A stretch of 64,000 nucleotides of DNA, from the NCBI GenBank assembly GCA_029959085.1, contig JARWIR010000002.1, positions 34,063,733 to 34,127,732 on the forward strand, given 5' to 3'. The notes beneath the pieces were generated by a model. It saw only the letters and a program-made list of their open reading frames with translations, was not told the origin of the DNA and searched no databases. The stretch's first letter is position 1. Each line of letters begins with the position of its first letter. Shown here one piece after another: positions 25,584 through 37,627 of the stretch. The DNA is from Nemophila menziesii. Lineage: Eukaryota; Streptophyta; Magnoliopsida; Boraginales; Hydrophyllaceae. Both the position numbers and the translations under genes were made by a program.

Positions 25584-27263
25584 ATGGCGCCTCGTAAGAA
25601 GTCTGGTAATAAAGGAATTAAGGATAGTGCTGAAAATAACGAAGCTCCAATGAAACTCGCACCGATTAAAGGCAAGTACGTACCTGCTACACCTATTATT
25701 CAAGTGAGTAACAACTTTTCTGCATCTAAGAGAAGTAATTTGATGAATGAAAGCATGGAAAAGTGTGTTAATTACGATTCTAGCAGGAAGGATAATGTTT
25801 CTTATAGTGAGAATCAAGTGCTCGATGAAAGTCCTATGAGAAGGACAGAAAATGTAACAGGAGATTTAATGAACAAACCCTTACTTTGCTCCAGTAAAAG
25901 CATCAAGGCTACTCAGGCTATTGATTGTACAATAGTTGAGGGAATGAATGACCAAGATGGGGCCCTATCTGAGGGTGAGCCTCTGATTTCCCTCGAGAGA
26001 AAGAGCTTGGATGTTTGTCACAAAGAGGATTACTCCAGTTTTGGTACAAGAGTTGGAGAAACTTCTCTACCAAGTGAAAGTACCCTCTTGGTTGTAGCAC
26101 AAGGTCATTATAAGGATAATGAAGAGAAATGTGAGGTGGAAATAGTGGAGAAGAACAATGGGAAGCAAGGTGTTTGGATTGAGTTGTTTAGGAAGAAGGT
26201 TGGTCAAGAATTGAAGCTAAAATACTTTTCTCCTAGTCAAGTAGAGGAAGAACTCATGGTCAAACCTCCAAGAGATATAGTAAAGAGTGGAATTAAGGGA
26301 TGGGAAAACTATCTAATAGGTCAATTTTTTGGTGAAGCTCCTGAATACCACATGGTTAGAAGCATGGTGAATGTACAATGGAAGAATTGTGGTCCTGTGG
26401 AGATAAAATCAACTGATATGGATGTTTTTCTATTCAAATTTCAAAGTGAACAAGAATGTAAAAATATCTTGGAGAAAGTTTAGCATGTAAATGGATGAAT
26501 AATGATATTAAGAAAGTGGGAATCTAATATGAAATTTGAGAAGCTTGATATGACTAAGGTCCCACTTTGGGTTAAAATGAGGAAGGTACCTTTGCAGTTG
26601 TGGACAAATGATGGCTTGAGCTACATATGTAGTGCTTTTGGAATCCCAATTCAAATGGATCCTATTACTAAGTCAAGGAATAGGTTAAGCTTTGCTAGAG
26701 CTTGTGTGGAGGTGGATATGACAAAAGAGCTTGTTAAAAGGGTTAAGGTGGATCTTGAAGAGGATGGAATTCATGTGGTGGACGCTTATTATGAATGGTT
26801 ACCTCCTAGGTGTTCAAATTGCAAGGTCTTGGGGCATAAGGATAGTAATTGTAGTCAAGGCAGGAAAGAAGTAATAAAGGAGAGACCAAAAGCTAATTAC
26901 CAAGCTAAACCTAACCAAGTTAATCACCAAGGAAATCAATACAAGGTTCAAAAGAAGGTTGAAGAATGGAGAGTTGTGCAAAGGAAGCAAAAGGAGAAAA
27001 AGGATAATGAAGTTCAATGTCCTAACATTAATATCACAACTAAAACTCCACCAAAAAATGTGGGAAGTAGTAGTGTAAAGGGGAAAGAAAAAACCCCTAA
27101 TACACCTAGAGAAAGTGCTTGCAATTCTAATATATTTGAAGAAGAGTTAAGCAACTCTTTTTGTGCTCTAAACAAAGCAAATGAAAATCTTGAAGATGCT
27201 TTGAATAGGTTTGTGGGAAGTACACATAGGGAAGAAAAACCTCCTGACCTTAATGATTGTTAG
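25584..27263 (+). pseudogene. LINE ORF1 (gag-like, CCHC), two in-frame stops
   Basis: Starts MAPRKKSGNKGIKD at 25584, the same start as the minus copy. One frame runs to TAG at 27261-27263 and is interrupted only by TAG at 26481-26483 and TGA at 26496-26498. Both stops are single-base changes at positions that encode Trp and Arg in the minus-strand relative (block VWHVNGRIMILRKW). The N-terminus is polar and poorly structured. The middle is the DUF4283-type conserved region (GQFFGEAPEYHMVRSMV, VPLWVKMRKVPLQLW). A CCHC knuckle follows at 26811-26852 (CSNCKVLGHKDSNC, CX2CX4HX4C), then a basic tail with VEEWRVVQRKQKEKKD. The expected role is binding element RNA. Without the two stops it would be about 559 codons, a usual length for plant L1 ORF1. 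Confidence 0.9.
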
Positions 27264-30200
27264 CTCTTGGAATGTTAGAGGTTTAAATCTAAACCTCAAA
27301 CAAAAAGAATTTATTCATGTTATACAAGATAAGAAGATTGATCTTATTGGTTTGTTGGAAACTAAAATGACTTTACAAAGTTACACTAAGTTTCATAATA
27401 CTTATTTGAGCAATTAGGGAACTATTACTAATCATGATAAGGATGAAAGGGGTAGAATCTGCATCAAGTGGAATAAGAATGTTTTGGATGTTAAGTGTCT
27501 TGATTAAACTAGCCAAGCTATTTTCCTTGAGGTACATGATATATATAATAAGAAAACATTCAATTGTGTAATGGTTTATGATGATAATGATGAGGATAAA
27601 AGAGTAATTCTTTGGGAAACACTTAGTGAATGGATGATTACAAATGGGTCCTATCCTTGTATTTGGTGTGGTGATTATAATGAAATCACTAAAGTTGAGG
27701 AAAGAATGGGATGTACTAGCCTTCATAAGAGCTCTCATGAATTTGAGGAATGTATTAATGATATTGGAATGGTGTAACATCCTAGTCAAGGATGTTATTA
27801 CACTTGGACTAATAGAAGAATTGATGGGTTTGTATCTAGTAAAATTGATATGATTTTCATAAATGATGCTTGGTTCACTTGCTTCAAGTCTTATTTGATG
27901 ATTGAAGCTCCTGGAATTTCTGATCCCTCCAATCTTATTCTTAAAATTTAGGGGAGTCCTAATACTAAACCTTCATCTTTTAAGTTTTTTAATGTTTGGA
28001 TTGATCATGATCAATTTCAGCCTTTGATTGAAAAGGTGTGGAAAGTTGAGGTTAAAGGAAGTATGATGTATAAAGTGGTGAATAAATTGAAGGAAGTAAA
28101 AAAAAAAGCTTTAAAGATTTTCAATAGGCAGTATTTTATCACTCCACACAAGAGATTATGAAGCTTAAGTAGGAGCTTGAGAGGGTTCAAGTTAGGGTTA
28201 TGAATGGGGATCGAACTACGCGCACTATTGAGAAGGAACTTAGAGACAAGCTCATGCACCTTCTTAACATTCAAGAAGAGATTTTAAAGCAAAAATCTGG
28301 GATTACTTGGGCTTAAAAGGGTGATTGTAGCACTGCCCTTTATCATAAAAACATCAAGGCTAGAATCACTCAAAACCAAGTATCCTTTATTGTGACTGAA
28401 AATTGTGACATTATTGTTGAAGATGATGCTATTCATGATGAATTTATCAAGTACTACACTAGTTTAATTGGTACTAAGGATGCTCAAGAAGAAAATGTTA
28501 GGTCTAAATGCTTGAAGAAACTTGTTGGTAAAGCTATTAGTAATGAAGAAGCTAAAGATATGGTGAAGGATATTACTAGTAAGGAGATTAAAGAAGCAAT
28601 ATTCTCTATAGATAATTCAAAGTCTCCTGGCCCAGATGGTTTTACTAGTATTTTCTTCAAAGCTACTTCGAGTATTATTGGGGATGATATATGTAATGCT
28701 ATAAAGGAAACTTTCAGAAATGGACATATCTTGAAGCAAATTGATGCTACAAATCTTGTACTTATTCCCAAGGTTAAGAATCCCACTTCAGTGAAGAGTT
28801 TTAGACCTATAGCTTGCTGTAATATCCTATACAAAGCTATATCTAAAATCATTGCAAATAGGATGAAACAATGCCTTGAAGAGCTTATATCTAAAAATCA
28901 AGCTGCTTTTGTAGGAGGAAGGAGCAAATCTGATAATATCTTAGTGGCTCAAAGTGTTGTGGCAGGTTATGATAGGAAAGATTTGAGTGCAAGGTGTACT
29001 TTAAACATTGATCTTCAAAAGGCATTTAATACAATTAATTGGAGGTACCTTATTCAATTACTTCACATAATAGGATTTCATGATAAGTTTATATCTTGGA
29101 TAAAAATGTGCATATCTACACCTATGTTCTTTTTATGTATTAATGGGAGTGTGTGTGGATTTTTCAAAGGACAAAGAGGATTAAGACAAGGTGATCCTTT
29201 ATCTCCTTATCTATTTTATATGTATGCATGGATTTACTTCCATCCTTGATAAAGTTGCTCAAAATAAAGCTTTTACTTATCGCCTTAATTATGCTAGAAT
29301 GGGATTGAACCATCTTATATTTGCTGATGATTGTCTAGTATTCTTTAATGGTGATAAAGATTCTGCCATGAGACTAAAACAAGGTCTAGACCTCTTTTCT
29401 AGACTTTCTGGTCTAAAAACCAGTCTTGAAAAAAGTGAGCTTTATATAGGAAGGTGTAACAAGGACCTTCATGATGAATTGAGTTGTATTCTTAATGTTA
29501 AAAAGGGTAAACTTCCTGTTAGATATCTTGGAGCTCCTTTAACAACAAAGGGGCCTAAAAGCTTAATGTGTGCTACTCTTATCAATAATATAGTTGGGAG
29601 TGTGGAAAGTTGGATGCATAGGTTTCTCACCTTTGCAGGAAGGCTTCATCTCATTAAGAGTGTTTTGCAAAGCAAGGCTAGACATTGGTGTAATGTTATG
29701 ATTCTTCCAATGGGGGTTATTCATGAGATTGAATCACTATTGAGTAGGTTTCTTTGGAAGGGAAATACTAATGATTTTCATGGAGCAAAGGTGGCTTGGA
29801 AGGAGCTTTGTCAAAGTAAAGAAAATGGGGGATTAGGTATACCTAATCTCCTTCAAATAAATCAAGTTGCTATTCTTAAAACTATTTGGAGGATGTATGG
29901 GTATAAAGATAACATTTGGTCTCAATGGGTCTATTCAAATTGGCTTAGGAACAAGAGTATTTGGAGCATTGTTTATGATAGCAAACTTCGTTGGACTTGG
30001 AGAGCTATGCTAAATGTGAGGTACATTGCTTTTGATTATATTGTACATGATATTGGTAATGGGAAAAGAACCTATATGTTAAATAATAAATGGATTAATG
30101 GTAAATGTGTTGGTGATATTTGTGAACAAAAAGATGCTATTTCTTTAGGTAATTACATTATCAACAAAAAGGTGATGGATTACTATATTGGGAAAAAGTG

Positions 30201-30495
30201 GAGATTTCCACACTATCTCAGTAAGGTGTATGATATAGTGAAGGATATGATGCTAAATGAGGAAGATGACACTATAAAGTGGGTGAAAAGGGGTTTAAAG
30301 CCTCGGATATTATGTATGATCTAAGGGGCCCTAATGAAAAAACAAAATTGTATAGTGTTGTTTGGCATAAATGGAGTATACTTAAACATAAGTTTTGTAC
30401 TTGGTTGATTTGTAAAGATAGGTTGAGTACTAAGGATAGACTTAGTAAGTGAGGTATGGATGTGGATAAATTACGATCTCTTTGTTTTGAGGAAT
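27253..30495 (+). pseudogene. LINE ORF2 (endonuclease-reverse transcriptase), degraded
   Basis: Opens with MIVSSWNVRGLN at 27253, overlapping the end of ORF1 by 11 bp. The apurinic-type endonuclease is recognisable (WCGDYNEI near 27660, YYTWTNRR near 27800, SSKIDMIF near 27840). It has stops at 27415, about 27505 and 27775, and the SDH motif reads SDP, losing the catalytic His. After more stops and a frameshift (near 28160) the reverse transcriptase is open from 28392. Its motifs are SKSPGPDGFTS, LVLIPKVKNP, QAAFVGGRS, NIDLQKAFNTINW and QRGLRQGDPLSPYLF. A frameshift near 29215 moves to the frame of LIFADDCLVFF (catalytic DD, FADD variant, about 29320). The C-terminal part reaches the zf-RVT-like CTWLICKDRLSTKDRL (near 30395) and is then cut. 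Confidence 0.9.
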
Positions 30496-30765
30496 AGTGT
30501 TGGGAGAACCTAAGATATTATTTATAAATCATTATCATTATGAATAGATAGGTTTTCAAAATGTTTTTTAGTAAATAATTCATGACCATTCGAGGAACAA
30601 GCCTCGCCATCTAAGTGTTTAGCTATATTAGTGTCGGTAGAAGTTTTGTATACTTTATCCTCTATTAATGTTTATAAGACCATTACAAGTAAAGGAAAAT
30701 AAACATGTCCTCATAATTTTTGTGGGAAGTTGTATTAACTAAAATTACATTTGTTATTCACTTAC

Positions 30766-31058
30766 ATGTACCATTTTGCTGAGTCGGTTTAACAACAACA
30801 TTTCATGGCTTCTTCTAGACTGAGTTGGTTGACGAGTCATTATTAGATATGTCATTTTTTCTCTGAGTCCACATCATGAGAAGAAGTATCAACAAGCATG
30901 TCGTCTTTAGAAGAGGAGGGATATGACATTTTGTTATCCAGTATAATTGGACGGACGCTTTGCAGTGGTTGAACACATACAATAATAGTAGATGAATTGT
31001 CAAAATCAGAAAGACGAAATGTATCATCGAACTAGATTTCTTTGGTAGAATTATACAT
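30766..31058 (-). pseudogene. Decayed first exon of unknown gene, R1 copy a
   Basis: On the minus strand a CT-rich leader (about 31210-31080) precedes ATG at 31058 (MYNSTKEI) and a polar sequence containing DTFRLSDFDNSSTIIV, QPLQSVRPIILDNK and SYPSSSKDDMLV. The segment ends CAAAATGGTACAT followed at once by GTAAGT (30765-30760), a consensus plant 5' splice site. Diverged copies at 44139-44434 and 51233-51475 keep the start, the QPLQSVRPI block and the GTAAGT. An in-frame stop follows MYNSTKEI, with another after DVDSEKK, so this copy is dead. I do not recognise the protein. The ORF listed in another frame of this stretch is hydrophobic and not conserved. Confidence 0.5.
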
Positions 31059-31427
31059 TGTTAAGATAGCTCGTAGTAAGAGCAATTGTAGAAGAAAGAA
31101 AATAAAAGAAAAAGAAAAGACAGAGAAGTAGGAGTAAATTTAAACATAAAACAAAGTTGTAAGAAGATAAAGAGACTATATTGAAAAGTAAAGAAGGAAT
31201 AAAAATCAAAGTCTGAAATTATTTGTAGGTAGGATTAATATGTAAGAATTATATTTTTTTTAAAAAGAAATTGATAGAATATTTTGATAGAATTTTTAAA
31301 AATTGGGTTTGAAGATATCAATTAATATTGGAAGAGGCAATTTATTTAACATAAATATTTTTTATTTTGTTAATTTGATTTTGTAATATTTTAGTATTTT
31401 TCTTTCTACTGATCTTTTACAGAATAA

Positions 31428-31693
31428 CCTATTAATACGTGATAATTTTTAACTTCTCTCCATAAAAAAACAATTTTTTAAAAAATCGATGAAATAAAAA
31501 AAAAAAAATTAAGGATAACAAGTACATGTATATATATGCGCATATATGTATATATAAGCGTATATATATGCAAAATAAATATATACACGTATATATATGT
31601 ATATACATGTATACATATGTATATACATTTATACATATGTATATACATATGCATATATATACATATATACATAACAAATTCATATATGTATAT

Positions 31694-31737
<44 letters not shown>

Positions 31738-31807
31738 TATTTATTATTAATTTTTTTAAAATTTATTTTTTTATGGAGAGAAGTTAACATTTTTATGTAT
31801 CAATAGG
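31428..31807. repeat. AT microsatellite core flanked by inverted arms
   Basis: Arms at 31428-31470 (CCTATTAATACG...TTAACTTCTCTCCATAAAA) and 31766-31807 are inverted copies of each other. Between them lie about 295 bp of TATATG/TATACA/ATATAT words, including a (TA)n run near 31700-31736. The long tyrosine/isoleucine-rich open frames here on both strands are artefacts of this composition. The arrangement could be a small foldback element or repeat expansion in a palindrome. Confidence 0.7.
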
Positions 31808-32075
31808 TATATATATATATATATATGCATATACGTATATGTATACAATATATATGTATATACATATATATGTATATGTATATTTATAAATATAATAAAT
31901 TTAATTTTTAATAAAGAATTTTTTTAATTATTACTCTTTTATATATATCAAAAAATAAGTTTAAATGAATAACTTTTTATATTTTTTATATAAAAGTAAA
32001 AAATAAGTATATATATGAATATTAATATTTATTTTATAGTTTTTTTATTATTATGCCCAGCATTCAACTTATTTA

Positions 32076-32318
32076 TTAATTTTTAAAACACAATAATTAG
32101 ATATTATTAATGACCCTCAACTTTATAAAAGTATATTTAATTATTATACACCTTTATTGGTAAAACATATTTGAGTAAATATTAATTAAGAATATATTAA
32201 AAAAATTTAGAATTTTTTTTATATTATGAGAAGATAAGTAATATTAAATACTCCTTTATACATATATACAATCGGAAATAAGTTCAAATGAATATTTTTT
32301 TTGATTATTAATAAATAA

Positions 32319-32385
<67 letters not shown>

Positions 32386-32431
32386 ACTTGTTTTGTTATT
32401 ATTTTTCACATTTAATTTTATTCGTCAATTT
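32076..32431. repeat. AT-rich spacer with (AT)29 microsatellite at 32325-32382
   Basis: This stretch has no ORF and no recognised element. It holds one perfect AT dinucleotide run of 29 units (32325-32382) and poly-T/A-rich flanks up to the start of the segmental duplication at 32432. Confidence 0.85.
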
Positions 32432-33394
32432 ATTCACATACATAAATTAAGAAACATATTTAATAAATATTAAATTTTATAAAAGTTTTTTTATTTATTA
32501 CATATTTTATTGATTGAAAAGGGTATATAATATAAATGTCAAAATATTGAGTAAGAAATCATGTTCCAAAAAAGGTAAAGAACACCAATCCACTATATAA
32601 CCTTACCTTATTATTTATATTTGACTAAAAAAATTTGAACCCTCATATTTTGTCTTTGGATACCTAACGTACAACCCATTAAACCCTACTCTGTTCTTAC
32701 AAAAAAATATCAATTTATACACGGTTGGTCATTTAACTTCTTTCTCTTGTGCTCTTTATCATTGTTTGAATTTTATATCAAATTGTAGTTTAACTTATGT
32801 TGTAATTTTGTTTGATTCAAATTGATTTAGATCACTTTAGTGTTATAATAAATCTGTAATTTCTATAAAAAATTTGAAATTTAGCATTTTTATTGTATTT
32901 TATATTGATGAACTAAAATTGTATTGAGTTGAGAAATATTTTTTTTACTTATTTTGTTTTTAAACATTTGATGATTATTGAATTTTACGGGATAAATGAA
33001 GGATTTTTTTAAAAAATATTATTGATTTTGCCAAGGGTTAATCAATGATAAATTGTATGTTAACCCGACATAAACGGTGGTAAGTTTTTTTTTTACCATT
33101 TTCACGGTCATAAATAATTTTTACTATTTTTTTAATTTTATACTACTCTTATTATATACTCTAAGTTGGAGTCATTCCTACATATAACACACTAGTGTGC
33201 ATATGTTTTTTCATTTACAGTACTAGTTTTAATGTTAGCTTCACTATGAGTACATCTTTAGTTTTTCTTTTTTGCTTTTTTCTTGTCATTCTGTAAGTTA
33301 ATTTACCTACGTTTTTGTATTTGAACTTAATTTTAGTAAAATATGCTTAGTATTGGCAATATAGGTAAATAACTAATGAATTTGATCCACCTAT

Positions 33395-33603
33395 TGTTAG
33401 TAAGTTTTAGTTATTTAATAAAGACCTGTTAGAATTGGTCTATTTCAGTTTCCTATTATCTTGTTAGTAGTGGAGTTAGTGGAGTTGTGTTCTTATTTTT
33501 AGGCTTGCAGTTTTTTATGTATTTCCTATATAAAGGCTTAGAACGTATGAATAATATTATCATTCTAGAGCATTTGTATTTCTCTGAACTGAAACAAATT
33601 ACA
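33395..33603 (+). repeat. Copia 5' LTR, 209 bp
   Basis: Starts TGTTAGTAAG and ends AAATTACA two bases before the primer-binding site. A TATA box (TATATAAAG) lies at 33527-33535, placing the transcript start about 30 bp downstream. Short for a copia LTR, but within the known range. It carries 23 bp near its end (33579-33601) that the 3' LTR lacks. Confidence 0.93.
33527..33535 (+). promoter_or_regulatory. TATA box of the copia 5' LTR
   Basis: TATATAAAG within the LTR at the usual spacing from the LTR end; the same motif is at 37760-37768 in the 3' LTR. Confidence 0.65.
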
Positions 33604-33605
33604 TT

Positions 33606-33617
33606 TGGTATCAGAGC
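33606..33617 (+). other. Primer-binding site (initiator tRNA-Met)
   Basis: TGGTATCAGAGC, the standard plant copia PBS complementary to the 3' end of initiator tRNA-Met, lies two bases after the 5' LTR. Confidence 0.93.
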
Positions 33618-33654
33618 TAGAGCAAAACAAAGTGATCAAAAAAAAAAGGAGAAG

Positions 33655-36600
33655 ATGAGCGACGACAAAACACTCACCAAGATTCCACAGTTCGATGGTC
33701 ACTATGATCATTGGAGTGAATTGATGGAAAATCTTTTACGTGCCAAGGGTTTGTGGAGTCTAGTGGAAGAGGGTTACACCGAACCAGCAACGGGAATCCT
33801 AGTAACTGCAGAGGAGAAGAAAAAACTTGAGGAACTCAAGATGAAGGACCATCAAGTGAAACACTACCTGTTCCAGGCACTTGACCGGGTTGTGTTTGAA
33901 CAGATTTTGGATCGAAGAACATCGAAGATCATTTGGGATTCGATGAAGAGGAAGTTTGGAGGCAACGAACGGGTGAAGCGGTCTCTTCTCCAAACCTTAC
34001 GAAGAGATTTTGAGGTTCTTCAAATGAGGAATGAAGAGAGCATAGATGAATACTTTGGAAGAGTAATGTCTGTCTCCAACAAGATGAGAAGCAACGGAGA
34101 AGACATGTCAGATTCAAAGATTGTTGAGAAAATACTTCGAACTCTGACCGACAAGTTCACATATGTGGTGGTGTCTATCGAGGAGTCAAAAGACACAGAA
34201 CAAATGACGATTGACGAACTGCAGAGCTCTATATCTGTACATGAAAAGAAATTTAAAAAGGTCAATCATGAAGAAGATTATCAAGCTCTCAGTGTCAGAG
34301 GCAGAGGCAGAGGATCATACCGAGGCCGAGGTAGGGGAAGAGGACGTTCATTCGACAAAGCAGCAATCGAGTGTTACAAATGCCACAAACTTGGACATTT
34401 TCAATATGAATGTCCGAATTGGAACAATGGGGCACATTTTGCAGAGATTGAAGAAAAGGATGAAGTTCTTCTCATGGCGTACGTGGAACTTCAAGGTACT
34501 AGAAGAAGAGATGTGTGGTTCGTGGACTCCGGGTGTTCAAACCATATGTGTGGAGAAAGAGGTATGTTCACAAGTTTGGACACCAGTTTCTCGCATAATG
34601 TCAAGCTTGGGAACAATCACAAGCTGATGGTTAGTGGGAAAGGAGTGGTGAAAATAATGCTTAAAGGAATAAGCTATGTGGTCAACGATGTGTATTATAT
34701 TCCGGAGTTGAAGAACAACCTGTTGAGTGTTGGACAACTTCAAGAAAAGGGTTTAGACGTGCTATTCAAAGGAGGAGATCGGAAAACATGCAGCATCTTT
34801 CATCACTCAAGAGGAAAAATAGCAGAATCCGTTATGAGTGCTAATAGGATGTTTATCCTGCTGGGTGAATCAAATGACAAACCAAAGGAGCCAAAGGAGC
34901 CAAAGGAGAGATGTCTGCATGTTGATATCTCGGACAAGGCAGAGTTGTGGCACCATCGATATGGACATCTCAGCTATAAGGGACTTTACACATTATGCAG
35001 TAAAGAGATGGTCGTGGGTTTACCTCAAATTGAAAATGTGAAAACCACCTGTGAGGCGTGTGTCAAAGGGAAACATCATCATGTTCCATTTCCAAAACAA
35101 AGCAAGTGGAGAGCCACTGAAAGATTACAACTTATCCACTCTGATCTCTGTGGGCCGATTAATCCACCATCAAACAGTCAAATAAGGTACTTCATAAGCT
35201 TTATTGACGATTTCTCGAGAAAGACATGGATATATTTTATGCTAGAAAAATCGGAAGCATTTCATCAGTTCAAGACCTTCAAAGTCTTTGTGGAGAAGCA
35301 AACTGGATTGTTCATTAAATGTTTAAGAACTGACAGAGGAGGAGAATACAACTCAAATGAGTTCAATGTATTCTGTAGAGAGCATGGAATCAAAAGACAA
35401 CTGACCGCCGCCTTCACGCCGCAGCAAAATGGTGTTGCTGAACGCAAAAACCGCACAATTATGAACATGGTGAGAGCAGCGTTATTAGAGAAGGAGGTAC
35501 CAAAAGCTTTCTGGCCATATGCCGTGCAATGGGTGAATCACGTTCTTAACAGATCTCCTACACTCATTTTAAAGGATATGACTCCAGAAGAGGCATGGAG
35601 TGGAAGAAAGCCATCAATCGAACACTTCAGGATTTTTGGATGTATCGGATATGTTCATATCCCTGATGTTAAAAGAAGAAAGCTCGATGATAAAAGCGTG
35701 AAGTGTGTCCTGTTAGGTTTCAGCAGTGAATCCAAGGCCTTTAAGTTGTTCGATCCAGTGGAGAAAAAGGTTCACATCAGCCGAGATGTGATATTTGAGG
35801 AAGATAAGAAGTGGAATTGGGAAGATGCTGGTTATTCTGGTGACGAAAACATTGAACTTGAATGGGATTACGAGGATAGTGATAACGCAGAGGAAACAGA
35901 AGAAACAGAAGAAACAGAAGAAGCAGAAGATTATCCTGATGATGTTCCTTCAACAAACGATCAACCAACTGGAGAAACAATAACAACAACGAGCAGGGTG
36001 AGAAAACCACCAATATGGTCTGCAGATTATATTACAGGAGAAGAGCTATCTGACATTGAGGAAGAAGCAAACATGGCTAGAGTCGAGATCGAAAACTTAG
36101 CTTTTATGGTCATATCAGATCCGACCAGTTTTCAAGAAGCAGCAAGACATCAGAAATGGAAACAAGCGATGGATGCTGAGATACAATCCATCGAACGGAA
36201 CCACACATGGTCGCTAATTGCACTTCCCGTTGGAGCAAAGGCTATTGGAGTTAAGTGGATTTACAAGACCAAATTAAATGAACTGGGAGAAGTAGACAAG
36301 TTCAAAGCTCGTCTAGTTGTAAAAGGGTATGCTCAAGAGTACGGAGTAGATTATACAGAGGTATTCGCATCAGTGGCTCGAATGGATACAGTAAGGATGA
36401 TCATTGCTGTAGCAGCACAGAGAGGATGGGGAATTTATCAGCTCGATGTCAAATCTGCTTTTCTCCATGGTGAGCTTAAGGAAGATGTATTTGTAGAGCA
36501 ACCACCAGGTTATGAAGTAGCAGGGAAGAAGGACATGGTTAAAAGCTACATAAGGCTCTTTACGGACTAAAACAAGCGCCTATAGCTTTGTTCAGTCGCA

Positions 36601-37594
36601 TTGAGACTTACATGGTCAAGGAAGGCTTTGCAAGTAGCTCTAGTGAACAAACTTTATTCATCAAACAAAAGGGATGTAAAATTCTAATCGTGAGCATTTA
36701 TGTTGATGATCTATTGTTCACCGGTAATGATGAGGAGTTGTTGAATGAATTCAAGCGTTCCATGAAGGATGAATTTGACATGACTGATTTGGGGAAGATG
36801 AGATATTTTCTTGGCATTGAAGTGATACAGAAGGGTGATGGCATCTTTATATGTCAAAGAAAATATGCTGCTGAGTTGATCGAGAGGTTTGGTATGCAAA
36901 ATTACAACTCTGTGTGCAATCCGATAGTTCCTGGACAAAAGGTTGGCCGAGATGAAGCTGGTGTGAAGGTCGACTCAACGCTATATAAACAAATGGTGGG
37001 CAGTCTAATGTATCTCACAGCTACACGACCTGACATGATGTTTGTGGTAAGTCTTATTAGTCGGTTTATGGCAAATCCTACTGAGTTGCACTTCGCTACC
37101 GTGAAAAGAATCCTGAGGTACTTGAAGGGAACTCTGGAATTTGGGATATGGTATCAACGTGAAGGGAAGGGTGAACTCTTAGGCTACACCGACAGTGACT
37201 ATGCGGGAGACGTGGACGACAGCAAGAGCACTTCAGGCTATGTTTTCTTGATTAGTGGAGCAGCTGTGGCATGGTCCTCAAGAAAGCATGTGCCTGTCAA
37301 GCTATTTGGATGAGGAGAATATTGAAAGAAATCGGGCATGAACAAGATGAAGAGATGGTTCTGTTTTGCGACAACACGTCCACTATCAAGTTGTCAAAAG
37401 ATGGAGTAATGCACAGGAAGTCAAAGCACATAAGAGTTCGATACCATTTTCTCCGAGAATTGACAAAGGAAGGTGTCGTTAAATTGGTCTATTGTAGCAC
37501 CGAGGAGCAGCTGGCCGATATAATGACAAAGCCTTTGAAGATAGCATCATTTCAAAGGATTAGGGAAGCGTTTGGAATGAGAGTTGTGAACTGA
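33655..37594 (+). pseudogene. Copia gag-pol polyprotein, frameshifted in RT and deleted in RNase H
   Basis: Start chosen at ATG 33655 (MSDDKTLTKIPQFDG), just after the PBS; the frame is open further upstream only into the LTR. Gag precedes a CCHC knuckle at residues 240-253 (CYKCHKLGHFQYEC) after an RGRGRG tract. Protease has DSG at 291-293. Integrase has the HHCC site (H434, H438, C466, C469) and a catalytic triad D497, D560, E596 with the expected 35-residue D-E gap. An acidic EETEETEETEE tract follows. Reverse transcriptase has QLDVKSAFLHGEL with D931, then a one-base frameshift near 36540 and stop at 36568-36570. It resumes in another frame with YVDD at 36699-36710. RNase H keeps YTDSDYAGD and FCDN, but a deletion near 37287 removes the TTEAE-type segment with the catalytic Glu and shifts frame again. 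The final frame ends at 37594. Confidence 0.95.
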
Positions 37595-37616
37595 AATTCT
37601 TGATAGTGTTCAGTTC

Positions 37617-37627
37617 AAGGGAGGGAT
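37617..37627 (+). other. Polypurine tract
   Basis: AAGGGAGGGA then T directly before the 3' LTR, in the position that primes plus-strand DNA synthesis. Confidence 0.85.

Larger units (their letters stand above)
25061..30495 (+). mobile_element. L1-type plant LINE, both ORFs present but broken, 3' truncated
   Basis: Non-LTR retrotransposon inserted in or abutting satellite DNA. In order: leader (to 25583), ORF1 (25584-27263), ORF2 (27253 onward) with endonuclease, reverse transcriptase and the start of the C-terminal zinc-binding region. It stops at about 30495, where repeat R1 begins; the shared bases AATAGT sit at the junction (compare 50690-50700). No 3' UTR, poly-A tail or target-site duplication is visible on the right. 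The leader lacks the outer ~110 bp present in the minus-strand relative. Multiple stops and frameshifts show it cannot move on its own. Confidence 0.9.
30496..32075. repeat. Dispersed repeat R1, copy a
   Basis: The segment starting TTGGGAGAACC is repeated at 50695-50903 and 50961-51840. A more diverged copy lies at 44035-45119, with its continuation at 48090-48180. It contains, on the minus strand, a CT-rich stretch and a decayed first-exon-like ORF, then AT-rich DNA with microsatellites. The tail near 31966-32075 (ATAACTTTTTATATTTTTTA, CATTCAACTT) aligns with 48079-48180. I see no terminal inverted repeats, LTRs or transposase, so the class of repeat is unknown. It could be a low-copy segmental repeat or a gene-capturing transposon. 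Confidence 0.75.

Noticed and set aside
25193..25653. Short plus-strand ORFs in the LINE leader
   Set aside because: Overlapping, low-complexity frames without counterpart in the minus-strand leader.
31432..31787. Long Tyr/Ile-rich open frames on both strands
   Set aside because: Translation of TATATG/TATACA microsatellites; present in several frames at once, hence compositional.
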